The notes: a model not told the origin generated them from the sequence alone. A stretch of 64,000 nucleotides of DNA from AP-15 sp035252905 (GCA_035252905.1 DATFCQ010000332.1:106213-170212); one strand, 5' to 3'; shown: positions 1 to 9,138, counted from the stretch's first letter. Numbers and translations: made by a program.

Positions 1-79
1 AAGAGACATGCGACCAGGAGAGCAAGAAAGTGGGGCGCATATCCCTCACGTCAGGCGACGATACCCCCGAGAGCCACTG

Positions 80-3000
80 CTACAGCGGAGGCCACGGAGG
101 CTGCCTGTAAGGGTCACACCGCGGCCCATTCCGACAGCCATCCCCGAAATTCTTCGCCCAGCACAGGGCATTGACGAGCCGCATCTGCTCGATCGTCGCG
201 CACGAGATCTCGAGTAGCCGCGGCGCGGCCACGATCGCGGCGAAGCACCGGGCCCGCGAGATCGCGACGTTGAGCCGGTTGCGCGAGTACAGGAACTCGA
301 TCTGCCGGGGCAGATCCTCGCCCGATGAGGTCGCCATCGAGATCAGCACGGCCGCTGCCTCCTGCCCCTGAAACCTGTCCACGGTCCCGACGCGGGCGCC
401 TTCCGGCAGAGATGACCGGAGCAGGTTGACCTGCATGTTGTATGGGCTGACCACGAGGATATCGCCGACCTCGATCCGGCGAACCACCCCCTCGCGGTCG
501 GTCCAACGCTGGCCAAGAAGGCCCTGGTACAGCTCCTGAACCCGAGCCGCCTCCGGCTCGGAGCGTTGGGAGCATCCTGCGTGCTCGACGCAGACGAACC
601 GAAGGCCTGTCGGGGCGAGTGCGGGGTCGGCTCCCCCGTCGAGGATCAGGCATTGCCGCTCGTTGCCCGGCGCGGGCAGCAGGCGGCCTTCATAGAAGGC
701 CTCGGAGATGAACCGGCATAGATCGGGATGCATCCGACGGGTCCTGCCGAGAAAGATGCCCCGCTCGGGCGGAACGGTCGCTGAACCGTCGAGCACGTGT
801 TCGATCGCGGAGAGACCGGAACGCCCCGGATGGGTCCCCTGGATCGGCTGCGACAATTGCATCTGATCGCCGACCAGGACGATGTTCCGCGCGCTCACCC
901 CCATCGCGACGATATTGGCTAGCGAGACCTGCCCAGCCTCATCGACGAACAGGTAATCGATCTCTCGGTCCAATTCGGGACGAGCGAACAGCCAGGCCGT
1001 CCCGGCGATCAGGTCGTGCCCGCCACCCGTCGCGCGGCCGTTGTCAGTCGTGTCCTCGATAAGCGCGCCGTGCAGGTATTGCTCCTCGTTCGCGGACTTC
1101 TTGATGCCGCGGAACCGAAACCCTCGCTTCGCCGCCGCCGTCTCGATCTCCGCCAGCAGGGTGTTGATCGCCTTGTGCGAATGCGAGGAGACCCCGACCC
1201 GGTTGCCGCGGGCGAGCAGCTCGATGATCGCCTGCGCGGCGCAATAGGTCTTGCCGGCGCCAGGCGGCCCTTGGATCAGGATATGGCTGTCATCGAGCTG
1301 CCCGATCGCATCGATGGCCCTGGTCACGTCGCCGGCATTCTCGCCGACCGCAGCCGGACCGGTGAAGCGGGGGTAATCCCGGCGCAATATGGCGGTGACC
1401 GCCGCATATCGGTCTTGATGCCCGTCCGCGACTGCTTCCGCGTATCGGGCTATCGCAGCACGGAGCATCTTGTCCTCGACCGGACCCGCCGGGATCAGCG
1501 ACAACGAAGGCGGCAGCGGACCCCGCTTTTTCGAGATCTTCAGCGAGATCTCGCACGCGTCCTCGTCGAGCCGGACGATCTCACCGGCGGGCGCGAGCGT
1601 GTTGGTAATTAGGGGACGATCGCCGAGGCGCAGCTTGAAGTCCTGGGCCGGGAACCGGTACGGGTAGACGATCGACTGCTTTTCCGAAAACGGCGAACAG
1701 TCCGGGTCCGTCCTTAATCCGCCGATGCACTCGGCGTCATCGATCAGCTCTTCATCCGCCATATCCTGGCGGTTGAACATCGCCCACCAGACGGGCTTCG
1801 CCTCGCGCCGATGAAAATCGATCAGCTGCCCGGCAAGTTCGCGCCAGGGCAGCTCCGCCTCCGGCACGCCCTCCACGAGCCTGCGGGCAAGCGTGGCGCT
1901 CCGCTCCTCGGCTTCCCGCCTTTTCGCCGCCCTTTCGGGATCGAGGGCGCGGGTATCCTCTTCGGTCAGGGGACCGGCGTCGAACCACGGAATACCGGCC
2001 GGGCGCAACGACAGCAGCCAATCCCTGCACAGCAGCAGCGACCGGCAATCCGCCTCGTTGTAGGCGGCGATCCTGTCGAGGAGCGATGACTCGCCGCTCT
2101 GTAGCCAGCGCTCGTAAAAGACGACGGAATCGAGCGCCGTAGTCACCTCGCCCGCGCGACCTGCGCCATAGAACACTTCGAGGTTCTTGATCGAGTAGCG
2201 CGGCTCTGAGATCCGGATCGCCTCGCGAACCACCTTGTAGAGATCAACCAGCTTGCGGCGGCGGAGTAGATCGTCGAGCTGGGCCTCGCGCGTCCCGTGG
2301 ACCATCGCGAGCCGCTTGAGGGCGGATTCTTCATAGCTCGCATAATGGTAGATAAATGCGTCCGGATGCTGTTCGAGGCGCGCCCCGATAAAATCCATGG
2401 CCTGCTCGAACGCCCGCTTCTCGGCTTGCCTGTCATGCGCCCAGAACGGGATGAACCGCGGCTGTCCGTCCTCCTCAGTGATGAAGCCGAACAGGTATTC
2501 GAGACTGCCGCTCTCGGAAGCGGGATTGCCTTCCATGTCGAAGAAGATGTCGCCCGGATCGGGGGGCGGCAGTCGGGCAAACCCCTTCGCCGCGACCGCC
2601 GGCAGCAGTTCGACCCGATCCTCGCCCGTCTCGCGCTTCGCCACCTGGAGGGCGGCCTGCCTCTGCAGGCGGCTGACGGTTTCCGGCTGAAGATGTGGGA
2701 TTTTCGTGCTTTCCGGCAGCGCCGCGAGGCTGCGGACGGTCGAGACGCCGGCATTGCACAGCCGGGCTCTCTGGTTGCGCGTGATGTTGGCGACGAGGCT
2801 GAGATGATCGGCGCCGTCCCACTCCGCCTCGCATCGGTCGAGCCAGCGGCACTGCGCGCAATGCCCGCACGGCTCTGCGGTCGAGCAGGCCGGCGGAGTG
2901 GCCGTGAACGCCTCAAGCCGGGTCTGGGCGATCGCGTGATAGTGGATGAAATCGGCGACCCGCAGCGACACCTTCTCGCCGCTTCCGAGCAGCACGTGCA

Positions 3001-3496
3001 GCTGGACCGGCATGCGCCCCTGTTCGATCCCGATCAAGCGCGTGTAGGTCGCGAGCTGCATGACGTGTTCGGGCTTGGCGTGCCGCGCCAGCTTCGTATC
3101 GATCGCCTCGTAGCTCCACGGACCGAGCTTCGACTCCTCCTCGACCCGCACCAGAAAATCCGCGTAACCGCTCCAGCGTGCCGTGGCGAGGGCGCCCTGA
3201 GAAATGACCGCGGCCCCGGACTGCATGGCGTCCCGCGTCAGCGTGACGCGGTCCATAAGGGTTAATCCCTCACCCTTGATCTCGACGACGGCCTGCTGGC
3301 TCGCCTTCAGCGTGTCGAGGTAGGCCCGCTCGTGCGCGATCCCCTTCTCCATCAGCAAAGCCGTTACCTCGTCCGGCCCGGAGACGGCGACCGGCTCCGT
3401 CAATTGGCGCAGGTCGAGATAGCTCGCGTGCGCGCAGCCGAGGAAATTCACAAGGTCGCTTGCTGATAGAAGCAGACCGCCAGCGGAAAGCTGCAT
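80..3496 (-). CDS. TM0106-family RecB-like nuclease fused to SF1 helicase
   Basis: Predicted 1138-residue DNA-processing enzyme. The N-terminal third looks like a PD-(D/E)xK RecB-type nuclease (GYADFLVRV, then AIDTK near residue 133), followed by a cysteine cluster (CGHCAQC...C) that could hold metal or an Fe-S cluster. A DEDD-type RNase H-like domain follows (FFDMEGNP, YHYASYEE, YNEADCRS). The C-terminal half is a Dna2/UPF1-type SF1 helicase: Walker A GPPGAGKT near residue 744, DEAG Walker B near 852, and DRFQGQEA with SRNRLNVAISRAR at the end. This order is typical of the TM0106 family; its substrate is unknown, and roles in repair or defence are inference. It is divergent from ardC and has its own candidate promoter at 3530-3558. 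The last 20 or so residues, rich in proline, may be a non-native tail. Confidence 0.85.
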   Translation of the reverse strand: MQLSAGGLLLSASDLVNFLGCAHASYLDLRQLTEPVAVSGPDEVTALLMEKGIAHERAYLDTLKASQQAVVEIKGEGLTLMDRVTLTRDAMQSGAAVISQGALATARWSGYADFLVRVEEESKLGPWSYEAIDTKLARHAKPEHVMQLATYTRLIGIEQGRMPVQLHVLLGSGEKVSLRVADFIHYHAIAQTRLEAFTATPPACSTAEPCGHCAQCRWLDRCEAEWDGADHLSLVANITRNQRARLCNAGVSTVRSLAALPESTKIPHLQPETVSRLQRQAALQVAKRETGEDRVELLPAVAAKGFARLPPPDPGDIFFDMEGNPASESGSLEYLFGFITEEDGQPRFIPFWAHDRQAEKRAFEQAMDFIGARLEQHPDAFIYHYASYEESALKRLAMVHGTREAQLDDLLRRRKLVDLYKVVREAIRISEPRYSIKNLEVFYGAGRAGEVTTALDSVVFYERWLQSGESSLLDRIAAYNEADCRSLLLCRDWLLSLRPAGIPWFDAGPLTEEDTRALDPERAAKRREAEERSATLARRLVEGVPEAELPWRELAGQLIDFHRREAKPVWWAMFNRQDMADEELIDDAECIGGLRTDPDCSPFSEKQSIVYPYRFPAQDFKLRLGDRPLITNTLAPAGEIVRLDEDACEISLKISKKRGPLPPSLSLIPAGPVEDKMLRAAIARYAEAVADGHQDRYAAVTAILRRDYPRFTGPAAVGENAGDVTRAIDAIGQLDDSHILIQGPPGAGKTYCAAQAIIELLARGNRVGVSSHSHKAINTLLAEIETAAAKRGFRFRGIKKSANEEQYLHGALIEDTTDNGRATGGGHDLIAGTAWLFARPELDREIDYLFVDEAGQVSLANIVAMGVSARNIVLVGDQMQLSQPIQGTHPGRSGLSAIEHVLDGSATVPPERGIFLGRTRRMHPDLCRFISEAFYEGRLLPAPGNERQCLILDGGADPALAPTGLRFVCVEHAGCSQRSEPEAARVQELYQGLLGQRWTDREGVVRRIEVGDILVVSPYNMQVNLLRSSLPEGARVGTVDRFQGQEAAAVLISMATSSGEDLPRQIEFLYSRNRLNVAISRARCFAAIVAAPRLLEISCATIEQMRLVNALCWAKNFGDGCRNGPRCDPYRQPPWPPL

Positions 3497-3912
3497 TGGT
3501 TAGATTCGAAACGTGCCAAATTACGAGAGATATTAAACTGGAAGTAGTTAACATACAAACCACCTCGGATCGATAGGCCGGTCTTGCGCAGTGCGGCAGG
3601 GGATATTTCGAGCGGCGAGCCGCGGCAGGTGTCATGACCCGTCCTAATCCCAATGCTGTTCAGTTAAGCACTCACAATACAAGATATTGAGGGCTTTTGC
3701 CCATGACACACGCTGCATGTTGTGTCCGTGCATCCTATCTGAACCGTATTGGTCCTAATCCCTATCCGGCAGGTAGCGGAAGCGTCGTGCCAGGTCTCGG
3801 TGGGCGGTGATCGGCCCATATTCCGAAGCGAGAGTGAGAGTGCGGCCGGAACGGCCGTGACGGGTTGGAAAACCGCGAGAAAGGCTCGCGGCGCCCGTCA
3901 TGGAGACCCGCC
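3497..3912. other. Divergent intergenic region with structured ardC leader
   Basis: This region separates the minus-strand nuclease-helicase from plus-strand ardC. It carries the minus-strand promoter candidate. On the ardC side there is a nested hairpin: TGACGGG (3858-3864) pairs perfectly with CCCGTCA (3894-3900), enclosing CCGCGAG (3873-3879) paired with CTCGCGG (3885-3891). The outer arm ends 12 bases before the chosen ardC ATG, so the structure could control access to the ribosome-binding site. The phrase GTCCTAATCCC occurs twice (near 3642 and 3752). No credible gene was seen here. Confidence 0.5.
3530..3558 (-). promoter_or_regulatory. Candidate sigma70-like promoter of the nuclease-helicase gene
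   Basis: On the minus strand TTGTAT (3558-3553) is followed after 17 bases by TAATAT (3535-3530), about 34 bases before the ATG at 3496. Spacing is ideal and the stretch is AT-rich against a GC-rich background. No strong ribosome-binding site is visible before the start codon. Sequence match only. Confidence 0.45.
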
Positions 3913-4857
3913 ATGGCCACAGCAACCGCTGCCCGCTCCGCCTCCGACCGGACGAACCTCTATCAGGAGATCACCGACAGGATCATCGCCGAGCTCGAAC
4001 AGGGCCGCGTGCCCTGGGTACAGCCGTGGGGCAGCACCGGCCTCAAGGCGCCGCTTGGCGTGCCGCAGAACGCCGCGACCGGCCGCAAATACGGCGGCAT
4101 AAATATTCTCATTTTATGGAGCGCTGTCGCCGAGCGCGGCTTCTCGGGTCAGCGCTGGCTGACGTTTCGCCAAGCCCTCGCGCTCGGCAGCCATGTACGC
4201 AAAGGCGAGAAAGGCACCACGGTCGTCTTTGCCGACCGCTTCATTCCCGAGCGCGAGCGGGTGCGTGCCGAGGAAACAGGCGAGGAGCCGGAGGCCATTC
4301 CATTTCTCAAACGCTTCGTTGTCTTCAACACCGACCAATGCGAGGGCCTTTCTAACGAAGCCGCCCCGCCGCCGGAGCCGCTGCCCGAGCACCGGATCCT
4401 GCCGCAGGCCGAGGCGCTGATCCGCGCGACCGGCGCCGACATCCGCATCGGCGGCACCCGCGCCTTCTATGTGCCGAGCACCGATTACATCCAGGTGCCG
4501 CCGCCTGCGGCGTTCTTCGAGCCGATCAATTGGCACCGGACGGTCTGCCATGAGCTCGGTCACTGGAGCGGAGCCTCTCACCGGCTGAACCGCGATCTCT
4601 CCGGCTCCTTCGGCTCACCTAGCTACGCCCGCGAAGAGTTATGCGCGGAAATGACCGGCGCCTTCGTTTGCGCGGCCTTGTCGATCGTGCCGACGGTGCG
4701 GCACGCCGATTATCTCGGCTCGTGGCTGGACGTATTGCGCGAGGACAACCGCGCGATCATCCGCGCGGCGAGCGCCGCCTCGAAAGCCGCCGACTACCTG
4801 CTGGCCTTCCTCGAAAACAACCCCGCGGCGGCAGAGAAAGAGGCGGCCGCGGCGTGA
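3913..4857 (+). CDS. ardC: ArdC-like antirestriction protein
   Basis: A 314-residue protein with the ArdC architecture: an N-terminal ssDNA-binding domain (LYQEITDRIIAELEQG through WLTFRQALALGSHVRKGEK) and a C-terminal zinc metallopeptidase-like domain with HELGH near residue 212 and a downstream EELCAEMTGAF helix. ArdC of plasmid pSa protects incoming single-stranded DNA from restriction; the same role on plasmid entry is inferred here. I start at 3913 because GGAG at 3902-3905 sits seven bases upstream; an in-frame ATG at 3865 lies inside the leader hairpin and lacks such a site. It is the first gene of the plus-strand accessory block. Confidence 0.88.
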   Translation: MATATAARSASDRTNLYQEITDRIIAELEQGRVPWVQPWGSTGLKAPLGVPQNAATGRKYGGINILILWSAVAERGFSGQRWLTFRQALALGSHVRKGEKGTTVVFADRFIPERERVRAEETGEEPEAIPFLKRFVVFNTDQCEGLSNEAAPPPEPLPEHRILPQAEALIRATGADIRIGGTRAFYVPSTDYIQVPPPAAFFEPINWHRTVCHELGHWSGASHRLNRDLSGSFGSPSYAREELCAEMTGAFVCAALSIVPTVRHADYLGSWLDVLREDNRAIIRAASAASKAADYLLAFLENNPAAAEKEAAAA

Positions 4858-4937
4858 CGGGACAGGCGGACCCTCTCTCTTCAGCGGCAGCCCATGCGGC
4901 TCTGTAGGCGAGAGGTAGAGGGCCGAGAGGGATTTTC

Positions 4938-4981
4938 CGACGGGCTTCCCAGGGCAAGAGACGGCTCCTGCCCGCCCGTCG
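4938..4981 (+). promoter_or_regulatory. Leader hairpin before the ParB-like gene
   Basis: CGACGGGC (4938-4945) pairs perfectly with GCCCGTCG (4974-4981), enclosing GGGCA (4952-4956) paired with TGCCC (4969-4973). The structure ends 13 bases before the ATG at 4995, just upstream of an AGGA ribosome-binding site. The placement resembles the ardC leader, where a stem also ends shortly before the start codon. Likely a post-transcriptional control element; the function is inferred. Confidence 0.5.
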
Positions 4982-4994
4982 CAGGAAAACCTCC

Positions 4995-7226
4995 ATGAGC
5001 AAAAGCTCCCGCCCCCTCTCGCTTCCCACAGCCGCGGAGCAGCCGGAGGAACCGGCCCCGGCTTCCGCCTCCGCCGTCTGCAACATCCCGCTCGACCGGC
5101 TCGTGCTGTCGCCCAAGAATGTGCGCAAGACACCGGCGACGCCGGCCGAGAATGCCCAGCTCAAGGCCCGCATCCGCGCCGCCGGCCTCAAGCAGAACCT
5201 CGTCGCGCACCGCGTGCCCGGCGCGGACGGCACCTACGCCGTCACCGCCGGCGGGCGGCGCTTCAAGGCTCTCCAGGAACTCGCGGCCGAGGGCGCCATC
5301 CCGGCCGATCTGAAGGTGCCGTGCCTGATCGAGGAACCGGAGGCGGCGCTCGAAACCTCGCTGATGGAAAACTGCTCGCATGCCGCCATGAACGCCGCGG
5401 ACGAATTTCTCGCCATGGCGGCGCTGATCGATTCCGGACAGCCGGTCGATGCGATCGCCCGCCGCTTTGGCGTATCGGAGAAGCACGTGCGGCAGCGCCT
5501 GCGGCTCGGCAAGGTCGCGCCCGAACTGCTCGACGAATTCCGCGCCGGCGCATTCAGCCTCGAGATCCTCACCGCCCTCACCCTCGGCGCCGACCACGCG
5601 GCGCAGCTCGCGGTGTGGCGCCAGGTCAAGGACCAGAACTACATCTCGCCTCATACAGTGCGGCGCCTCCTGACCCAAAGCGCCGTCCCGCTCGACTCCT
5701 CACTTGGGGCGTTTGTCGGCGCCGCGGCCTACGAGGCCGCCGGCGGCCGCATCACGCGCGATCTGTTCAGCGGCGACGAGGACGGCTTCATGGATGACGC
5801 CGCGCTGGTGAACCGGCTGGCGATCGAGAAGCTCGAAGCGAAGGCTGCCGAATTGCGCCCGCACTGGGCCTGGACCAAGGCGGTGCTCGATCCCGACTAC
5901 GGCTTCCTCGCGCATTACGGGCGCGTGCGCCCGCAGCCGGCGGAAGTGCCGGCCGAACTCGCGGCCGAAATCGAGCGCATCGAACAGCGTGCCAGCGAGT
6001 TCGAGGAGATGGACGGGGACGCATGGACCGACGAGCTGGCGGCCGAAGCGGCGCAACTCGAGGAACGTCGCACCGAGATCGACGAGACGATCGAGGGCCT
6101 GGCGGTTTACGCCGAGACGGACCGCGCCCTTTCCGGCGCCATCGTCACGATCGGTCCTGATGGGGATTTCCGCCTGTACGAGGGCCTCGTCGACCGCCCC
6201 GCGCGGCGCGGCGGGAGCGAGATCGATGCCTCCGAAAACCCGGATGACGGCGCCGAGCCGGCTTCCGACGGTTTTGATGATGCGCCACGTTCGCGGGGCG
6301 TCTCGCCGAGCGCCGAGTTGGCCCTGCGCAAGGCGTGCGGTTTTAGCCAAACGCTGGTCGACGATCTCAAGGCCTATCGCCTGCAGGTCACCCGGGCCTA
6401 TCTGGCGGGGGATTTCGCGGTGGCGTTCGATCTGGCGCTCTATGCGTTGTGTATCGACCTGTTCTCGCTCGGCTATCGCGCGCTTCCGCTTGAGCTTCGG
6501 GCAACCGAGAGCCCGCTGAAGAGCACCCTCAACGATCTCGCCGGCACTCCGGCGGACCGCCTGCTGGAGGGGCAGCGGAAGACGCTCGCTCTCGATTGGC
6601 TCGAACTGCCGGACGCGCAGGCCTTCGCCGCGCTCACCGCGTTGCCGGCCGAGGAGAAGCAGCGTCTGTTCGCCTGGTGCATCGCCCTCTGCCTGAAGCC
6701 GCAGCTGGCGATCGAGGACCGCGCCGACCCGGTCATCGAAGCCGCCGGCCGCAGGCTCGCGATCTCGTTTGCCGAATGCTGGCGGCCGACCGCGGCCAAC
6801 TATTGGGGCCGGGTGAAAAAGGCGCACAGCCTTGCAACCGGCCGACAGATCCTCGGCGAGCGCTGGGCGCGGGATCATGCCGAGGACAAAAAGCCGGCGC
6901 TCGCTGCCGCGCTCGAAGCGGCATGCGATCCCGCTTCGGGCATCGCCTGCATCGGTGTCGGCCAGGCGGAACGCGAGGACGCCGCCAACTGGCTGCCGCC
7001 CGGCATGGCCTATGACAGCGGCGGGATCGGCGAAGCCGACGATTCATCGCAGCAGCGCCCCGGCGAGAATCGGGCGGACCTCGAGGCGGATGCGATCGCT
7101 CCCATCGGCAGCGATACGGAAGAGGATGATGCCGGCGAGATCACCGGCGTGGCCGATGAATTGCCGGCCTTTCTGATCGGGGACGAGCCTGAGGGCATGG
7201 CGCTCAACGAGGCTTCGGTGCCCTGA
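4995..7226 (+). CDS. ParB/Spo0J-family protein with long C-terminal extension
   Basis: A 743-residue protein. Residues about 30-130 form a ParB N-terminal domain (IPLDRLVLSPKNVRK, VTAGGRRFKALQEL, LMENCSHAAMNAADE), followed by a KorB/ParB helix-turn-helix (IARRFGVSEKHVRQRLRL). The remaining 550 residues are long, acidic and unlike chromosomal ParB, which usually totals about 300 residues. Such long ParB-like proteins are common next to ardC on alphaproteobacterial plasmids. Because the window carries a separate parA with a small ribbon-helix-helix partner at 49.3-50.3 kb, this protein is probably not the main partition factor. A regulatory or DNA-modifying accessory role is possible, and no parA lies beside it. 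Confidence 0.8.
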   Translation: MSKSSRPLSLPTAAEQPEEPAPASASAVCNIPLDRLVLSPKNVRKTPATPAENAQLKARIRAAGLKQNLVAHRVPGADGTYAVTAGGRRFKALQELAAEGAIPADLKVPCLIEEPEAALETSLMENCSHAAMNAADEFLAMAALIDSGQPVDAIARRFGVSEKHVRQRLRLGKVAPELLDEFRAGAFSLEILTALTLGADHAAQLAVWRQVKDQNYISPHTVRRLLTQSAVPLDSSLGAFVGAAAYEAAGGRITRDLFSGDEDGFMDDAALVNRLAIEKLEAKAAELRPHWAWTKAVLDPDYGFLAHYGRVRPQPAEVPAELAAEIERIEQRASEFEEMDGDAWTDELAAEAAQLEERRTEIDETIEGLAVYAETDRALSGAIVTIGPDGDFRLYEGLVDRPARRGGSEIDASENPDDGAEPASDGFDDAPRSRGVSPSAELALRKACGFSQTLVDDLKAYRLQVTRAYLAGDFAVAFDLALYALCIDLFSLGYRALPLELRATESPLKSTLNDLAGTPADRLLEGQRKTLALDWLELPDAQAFAALTALPAEEKQRLFAWCIALCLKPQLAIEDRADPVIEAAGRRLAISFAECWRPTAANYWGRVKKAHSLATGRQILGERWARDHAEDKKPALAAALEAACDPASGIACIGVGQAEREDAANWLPPGMAYDSGGIGEADDSSQQRPGENRADLEADAIAPIGSDTEEDDAGEITGVADELPAFLIGDEPEGMALNEASVP

Positions 7227-7292
7227 CGCGCATTTACGGAACGGGGACCGCGTGCCGGCGGGCGCGCGGCCTCCGCCAAAAGTGAGAGGGCA

Positions 7293-7355
7293 ACCGGAAA
7301 GGAGCGAACCGGACCGGAATAGAGAGCGCCTGGCCGGTTCATCCCGCCCGCGCTC
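7293..7355 (+). promoter_or_regulatory. Pseudoknot-like leader, copy 1
   Basis: GAACCGG (7306-7312) can pair with CCGGTTC (7334-7340). That segment lies inside the loop of a second stem, GAGCGC (7324-7329) with GCGCTC (7350-7355). The two stems interlock as in an H-type pseudoknot, ending 14 bases before the ATG at 7370. Related leaders with different but still paired bases occur at 13691-13776 and 15516-15567. No database comparison was possible. Confidence 0.45.
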
Positions 7356-7369
7356 CCGGAAGCCTCTCC

Positions 7370-7555
7370 GTGCATGACATCGATCTGACTCACCACAAAG
7401 GCTCGGTCCTTTCAGTGTTCCGCGACAGCGAGGGGATCGTCCTCTCGCGCTCAACCCACGGCCAAATGGTCATAGGGTCGGTTCTGACCCTCACCGACAA
7501 TGAAGCGCGCGCGCTGATCAAGGTGCTCGGCGCCGAACTTCCCAATCCGGAGTAG
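7370..7555 (+). CDS. Small hypothetical protein
   Basis: A 61-residue soluble protein (starts MHDIDLTHHKG). No domain recognised. It has a short beta-rich pattern with SVLTLTDNEARALIKVLG at the C-terminus. It follows the structured leader at 7293-7355 and is five bases upstream of the next gene, so the two are probably co-transcribed. Supported by GC-rich codon use, a clean start and its place in the run of plasmid accessory genes. Confidence 0.6.
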   Translation: MHDIDLTHHKGSVLSVFRDSEGIVLSRSTHGQMVIGSVLTLTDNEARALIKVLGAELPNPE

Positions 7556-7560
7556 GATCC

Positions 7561-7914
7561 ATGGCAACCGTCACCCGCGGCAGCGCCGGCCCGTTCGCCG
7601 AGCGCTACCAATACGATTCCAGGATCTGCACGCCGGCAAAGGGCTGGGCGCAGCTCGATACCGGGCAGGATGCCAGCTACTACGGCAACTGGATCAACCC
7701 TTTCAGCTTCGAGCTGCTGTGCTTCGCCGAGGGGGATCTCGACCATACGAAGTGCGACGGCGAAGAAGACTTCGCCAGGACGGTGCGCGAATGCATCGCC
7801 TGGCACAAGGAGCACGGCCACTGGGACCGATACTCCGGCATCGATCCCGGCGCCTCCAACCCCGCAATCGCCGAGGCCTTCGAGAGGATGGGGCTCGGCG
7901 AGTTCCTGCATTGA
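7561..7914 (+). CDS. Hypothetical protein, 117 residues
   Basis: Unrecognised soluble protein. It has aromatic and charged patches (YYGNWINPFSFELLCFAEGD, ECIAWHKEHGHWDRYSGIDPG) and ends in a short helix. It starts five bases after the previous stop, with GGAT before the ATG, and is followed 20 bases later by the next gene. This makes it part of a small-gene operon running to about 8.7 kb. Confidence 0.65.
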   Translation: MATVTRGSAGPFAERYQYDSRICTPAKGWAQLDTGQDASYYGNWINPFSFELLCFAEGDLDHTKCDGEEDFARTVRECIAWHKEHGHWDRYSGIDPGASNPAIAEAFERMGLGEFLH

Positions 7915-7934
7915 ACCCTGACAGGGAGGCGACA

Positions 7935-8150
7935 ATGAAAGCACGGGTCTGTTTCGAGTTCGAGCTGGAACCCGAGGCGCCTGACAGAGAGGCAAGCCGC
8001 GATTCCTATGATCGGGCTGCCAGCGCTGCGGAGGAGGCGATCGAGCATCACCTCATCGGCAACGGTTTTCTGCCGGACGATCTGTCGCTCGACTGCTGGA
8101 GTATCGGCTCAGAGGTCATCGACCCATCAGAGGGGGATGATCATGGCTAA
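7935..8150 (+). CDS. Small hypothetical protein, 71 residues
   Basis: Begins MKARVCFEFELEPEAPDREA and is acidic throughout. The start at 7935 is set by AGGGAGG at 7922-7928. Its stop overlaps the next gene's start (ATGGCTAA at 8143-8150), indicating translational coupling. No domain recognised. Confidence 0.6.
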   Translation: MKARVCFEFELEPEAPDREASRDSYDRAASAAEEAIEHHLIGNGFLPDDLSLDCWSIGSEVIDPSEGDDHG

Positions 8151-8427
8151 ACCCGAAATCCGCAAGTTTCTGACCGTATCGTCGGCCTACCTGCCGCGCA
8201 CGGTTTACGACCGGCTGCAGAACCATCCCGAGCAGCAGTTTGCCGGGGATTACGGTGTCATCCTCTATGCGCCGGACTCCTTCAGCAAGGCTGACGGCAC
8301 CCGCTGGCCACGGCCGGTCGAGCGCCTGCTCCTCCATGCCCGGCGCAAGCTCGATTGCAGCTACGTCCTGTTCGATGTCGATGGCGTGGAGCTTGACGGC
8401 TTCCCTCTCCCGGAAAAGGAGAACTGA
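8143..8427 (+). CDS. Hypothetical protein, 94 residues
   Basis: Begins MAKPEIRKFLTVSSAYLP. The 8-base overlap with the upstream gene and the purine-rich AGAGGGGGATGA before the ATG at 8143 support this start over upstream in-frame ATGs. It appears to be a small alpha/beta protein ending in VLFDVDGVELDGFPLPEKEN. Function unknown. Confidence 0.6.
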   Translation: MAKPEIRKFLTVSSAYLPRTVYDRLQNHPEQQFAGDYGVILYAPDSFSKADGTRWPRPVERLLLHARRKLDCSYVLFDVDGVELDGFPLPEKEN

Positions 8428-8431
8428 TCCA

Positions 8432-8692
8432 ATGCCGCTGAAGCAATTCAAGAGCCCCACTGGCGCGCGGATTATCGGCACCCTGGAGACGGTGCCCGGC
8501 GTCGCCCTGATTGCCGGCTTCGACCCCGACACGGGCGAGGCCGAGTATGAGGGCGAAACCATGATGTTCTGGAACGACCAGGCGACCGTCAAGCGCGGCG
8601 GCAAGGTGGTCTTTGTCGACGCCGCCCACGAGGAATGGACGCGCGATCAGCTCGTCGAGATCCCCGAGGCCAGGGAAGAAGCCAAGCGATAA
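8432..8692 (+). CDS. Hypothetical protein, 86 residues
   Basis: Begins MPLKQFKSPTGARIIGTLE. AAAAGGAG ends 10 bases before the ATG at 8432, four bases after the previous stop. The sequence reads as a small beta-barrel-like protein (GTLETVPGVALIAGF, EGETMMFWNDQ) with a charged C-terminal tail. I believe similar small proteins sit in the same place on related plasmids, but cannot verify this. Function unknown. Confidence 0.6.
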   Translation: MPLKQFKSPTGARIIGTLETVPGVALIAGFDPDTGEAEYEGETMMFWNDQATVKRGGKVVFVDAAHEEWTRDQLVEIPEAREEAKR

Positions 8693-8774
8693 AGCGCTTC
8701 GTCATATACGGCAAAGAAAGGGGGATGGCGGCGCCATCCCCTCTTTGGCAACCAATAAGAACAGGAAGGCCGCC

Positions 8775-8987
8775 ATGCTGCCCAGGAATAAAGTGTGCGC
8801 GGCATGCAGCCGCGCCGTTTACAGCCATGTGATTGCAATCATCGATCACGACGGAGGCCTCAGCATCTCCGACGATGCCGAGAACCTCGTCGGAGACCTG
8901 GCCCAGCAGGGATTCGACCTCACGAAATACCGGATCATCCAACCTGTGAAGTGGAATGGCGCACCCTGGCGTGCCGCTCGCCCGTAA
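8775..8987 (+). CDS. Small hypothetical protein with N-terminal CxxC
   Basis: A 70-residue protein starting MLPRNKVCAACSRAVYSH. The CAAC pair could bind a metal but no second pair is visible. The start at 8775 follows AGGAAGG with good spacing. Function unknown. Confidence 0.55.
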   Translation: MLPRNKVCAACSRAVYSHVIAIIDHDGGLSISDDAENLVGDLAQQGFDLTKYRIIQPVKWNGAPWRAARP

Positions 8988-9138
8988 GGGTGGTCCACTC
9001 GCCCGCGTGCCCGCAACAGGCTCCGAGCCAACGGGGGATGGCTGACAAGAGCGAGAGGCCGGCCGGGAAAGGATGAACGCGATGGGCAAAGAGAGCGCCC
9101 GCCGGGTTCTCCTTTCTCCTGCTTCCGGAGGCACAAGC

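Noticed and set aside
1016..1612. 198-residue plus-strand open frame inside the nuclease-helicase gene
   Set aside because: Antisense to a clearly conserved helicase domain and low-complexity arginine-rich; a GC-rich shadow frame.
3769..3789. TATCCGGC sequence considered as an IncP-type nic site
   Set aside because: Differs from the TATCCTGC consensus at the key position, lies far from relaxase genes and has no flanking inverted repeat of the right type.
3749..4102. 117-residue open frame overlapping the ardC start
   Set aside because: Different frame from ardC, poor composition, and it runs through the leader hairpin into conserved ardC coding sequence.
5700..6878. 392-residue minus-strand frame in the ParB-like gene
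   Set aside because: Complete antisense overlap with a conserved gene; no motif and no ribosome-binding site.
4995..7226. The ParB-like gene as the plasmid's partition protein
   Set aside because: No parA adjoins it, and a complete parA plus ribbon-helix-helix pair exists at 49.3-50.3 kb; partition is better assigned there.
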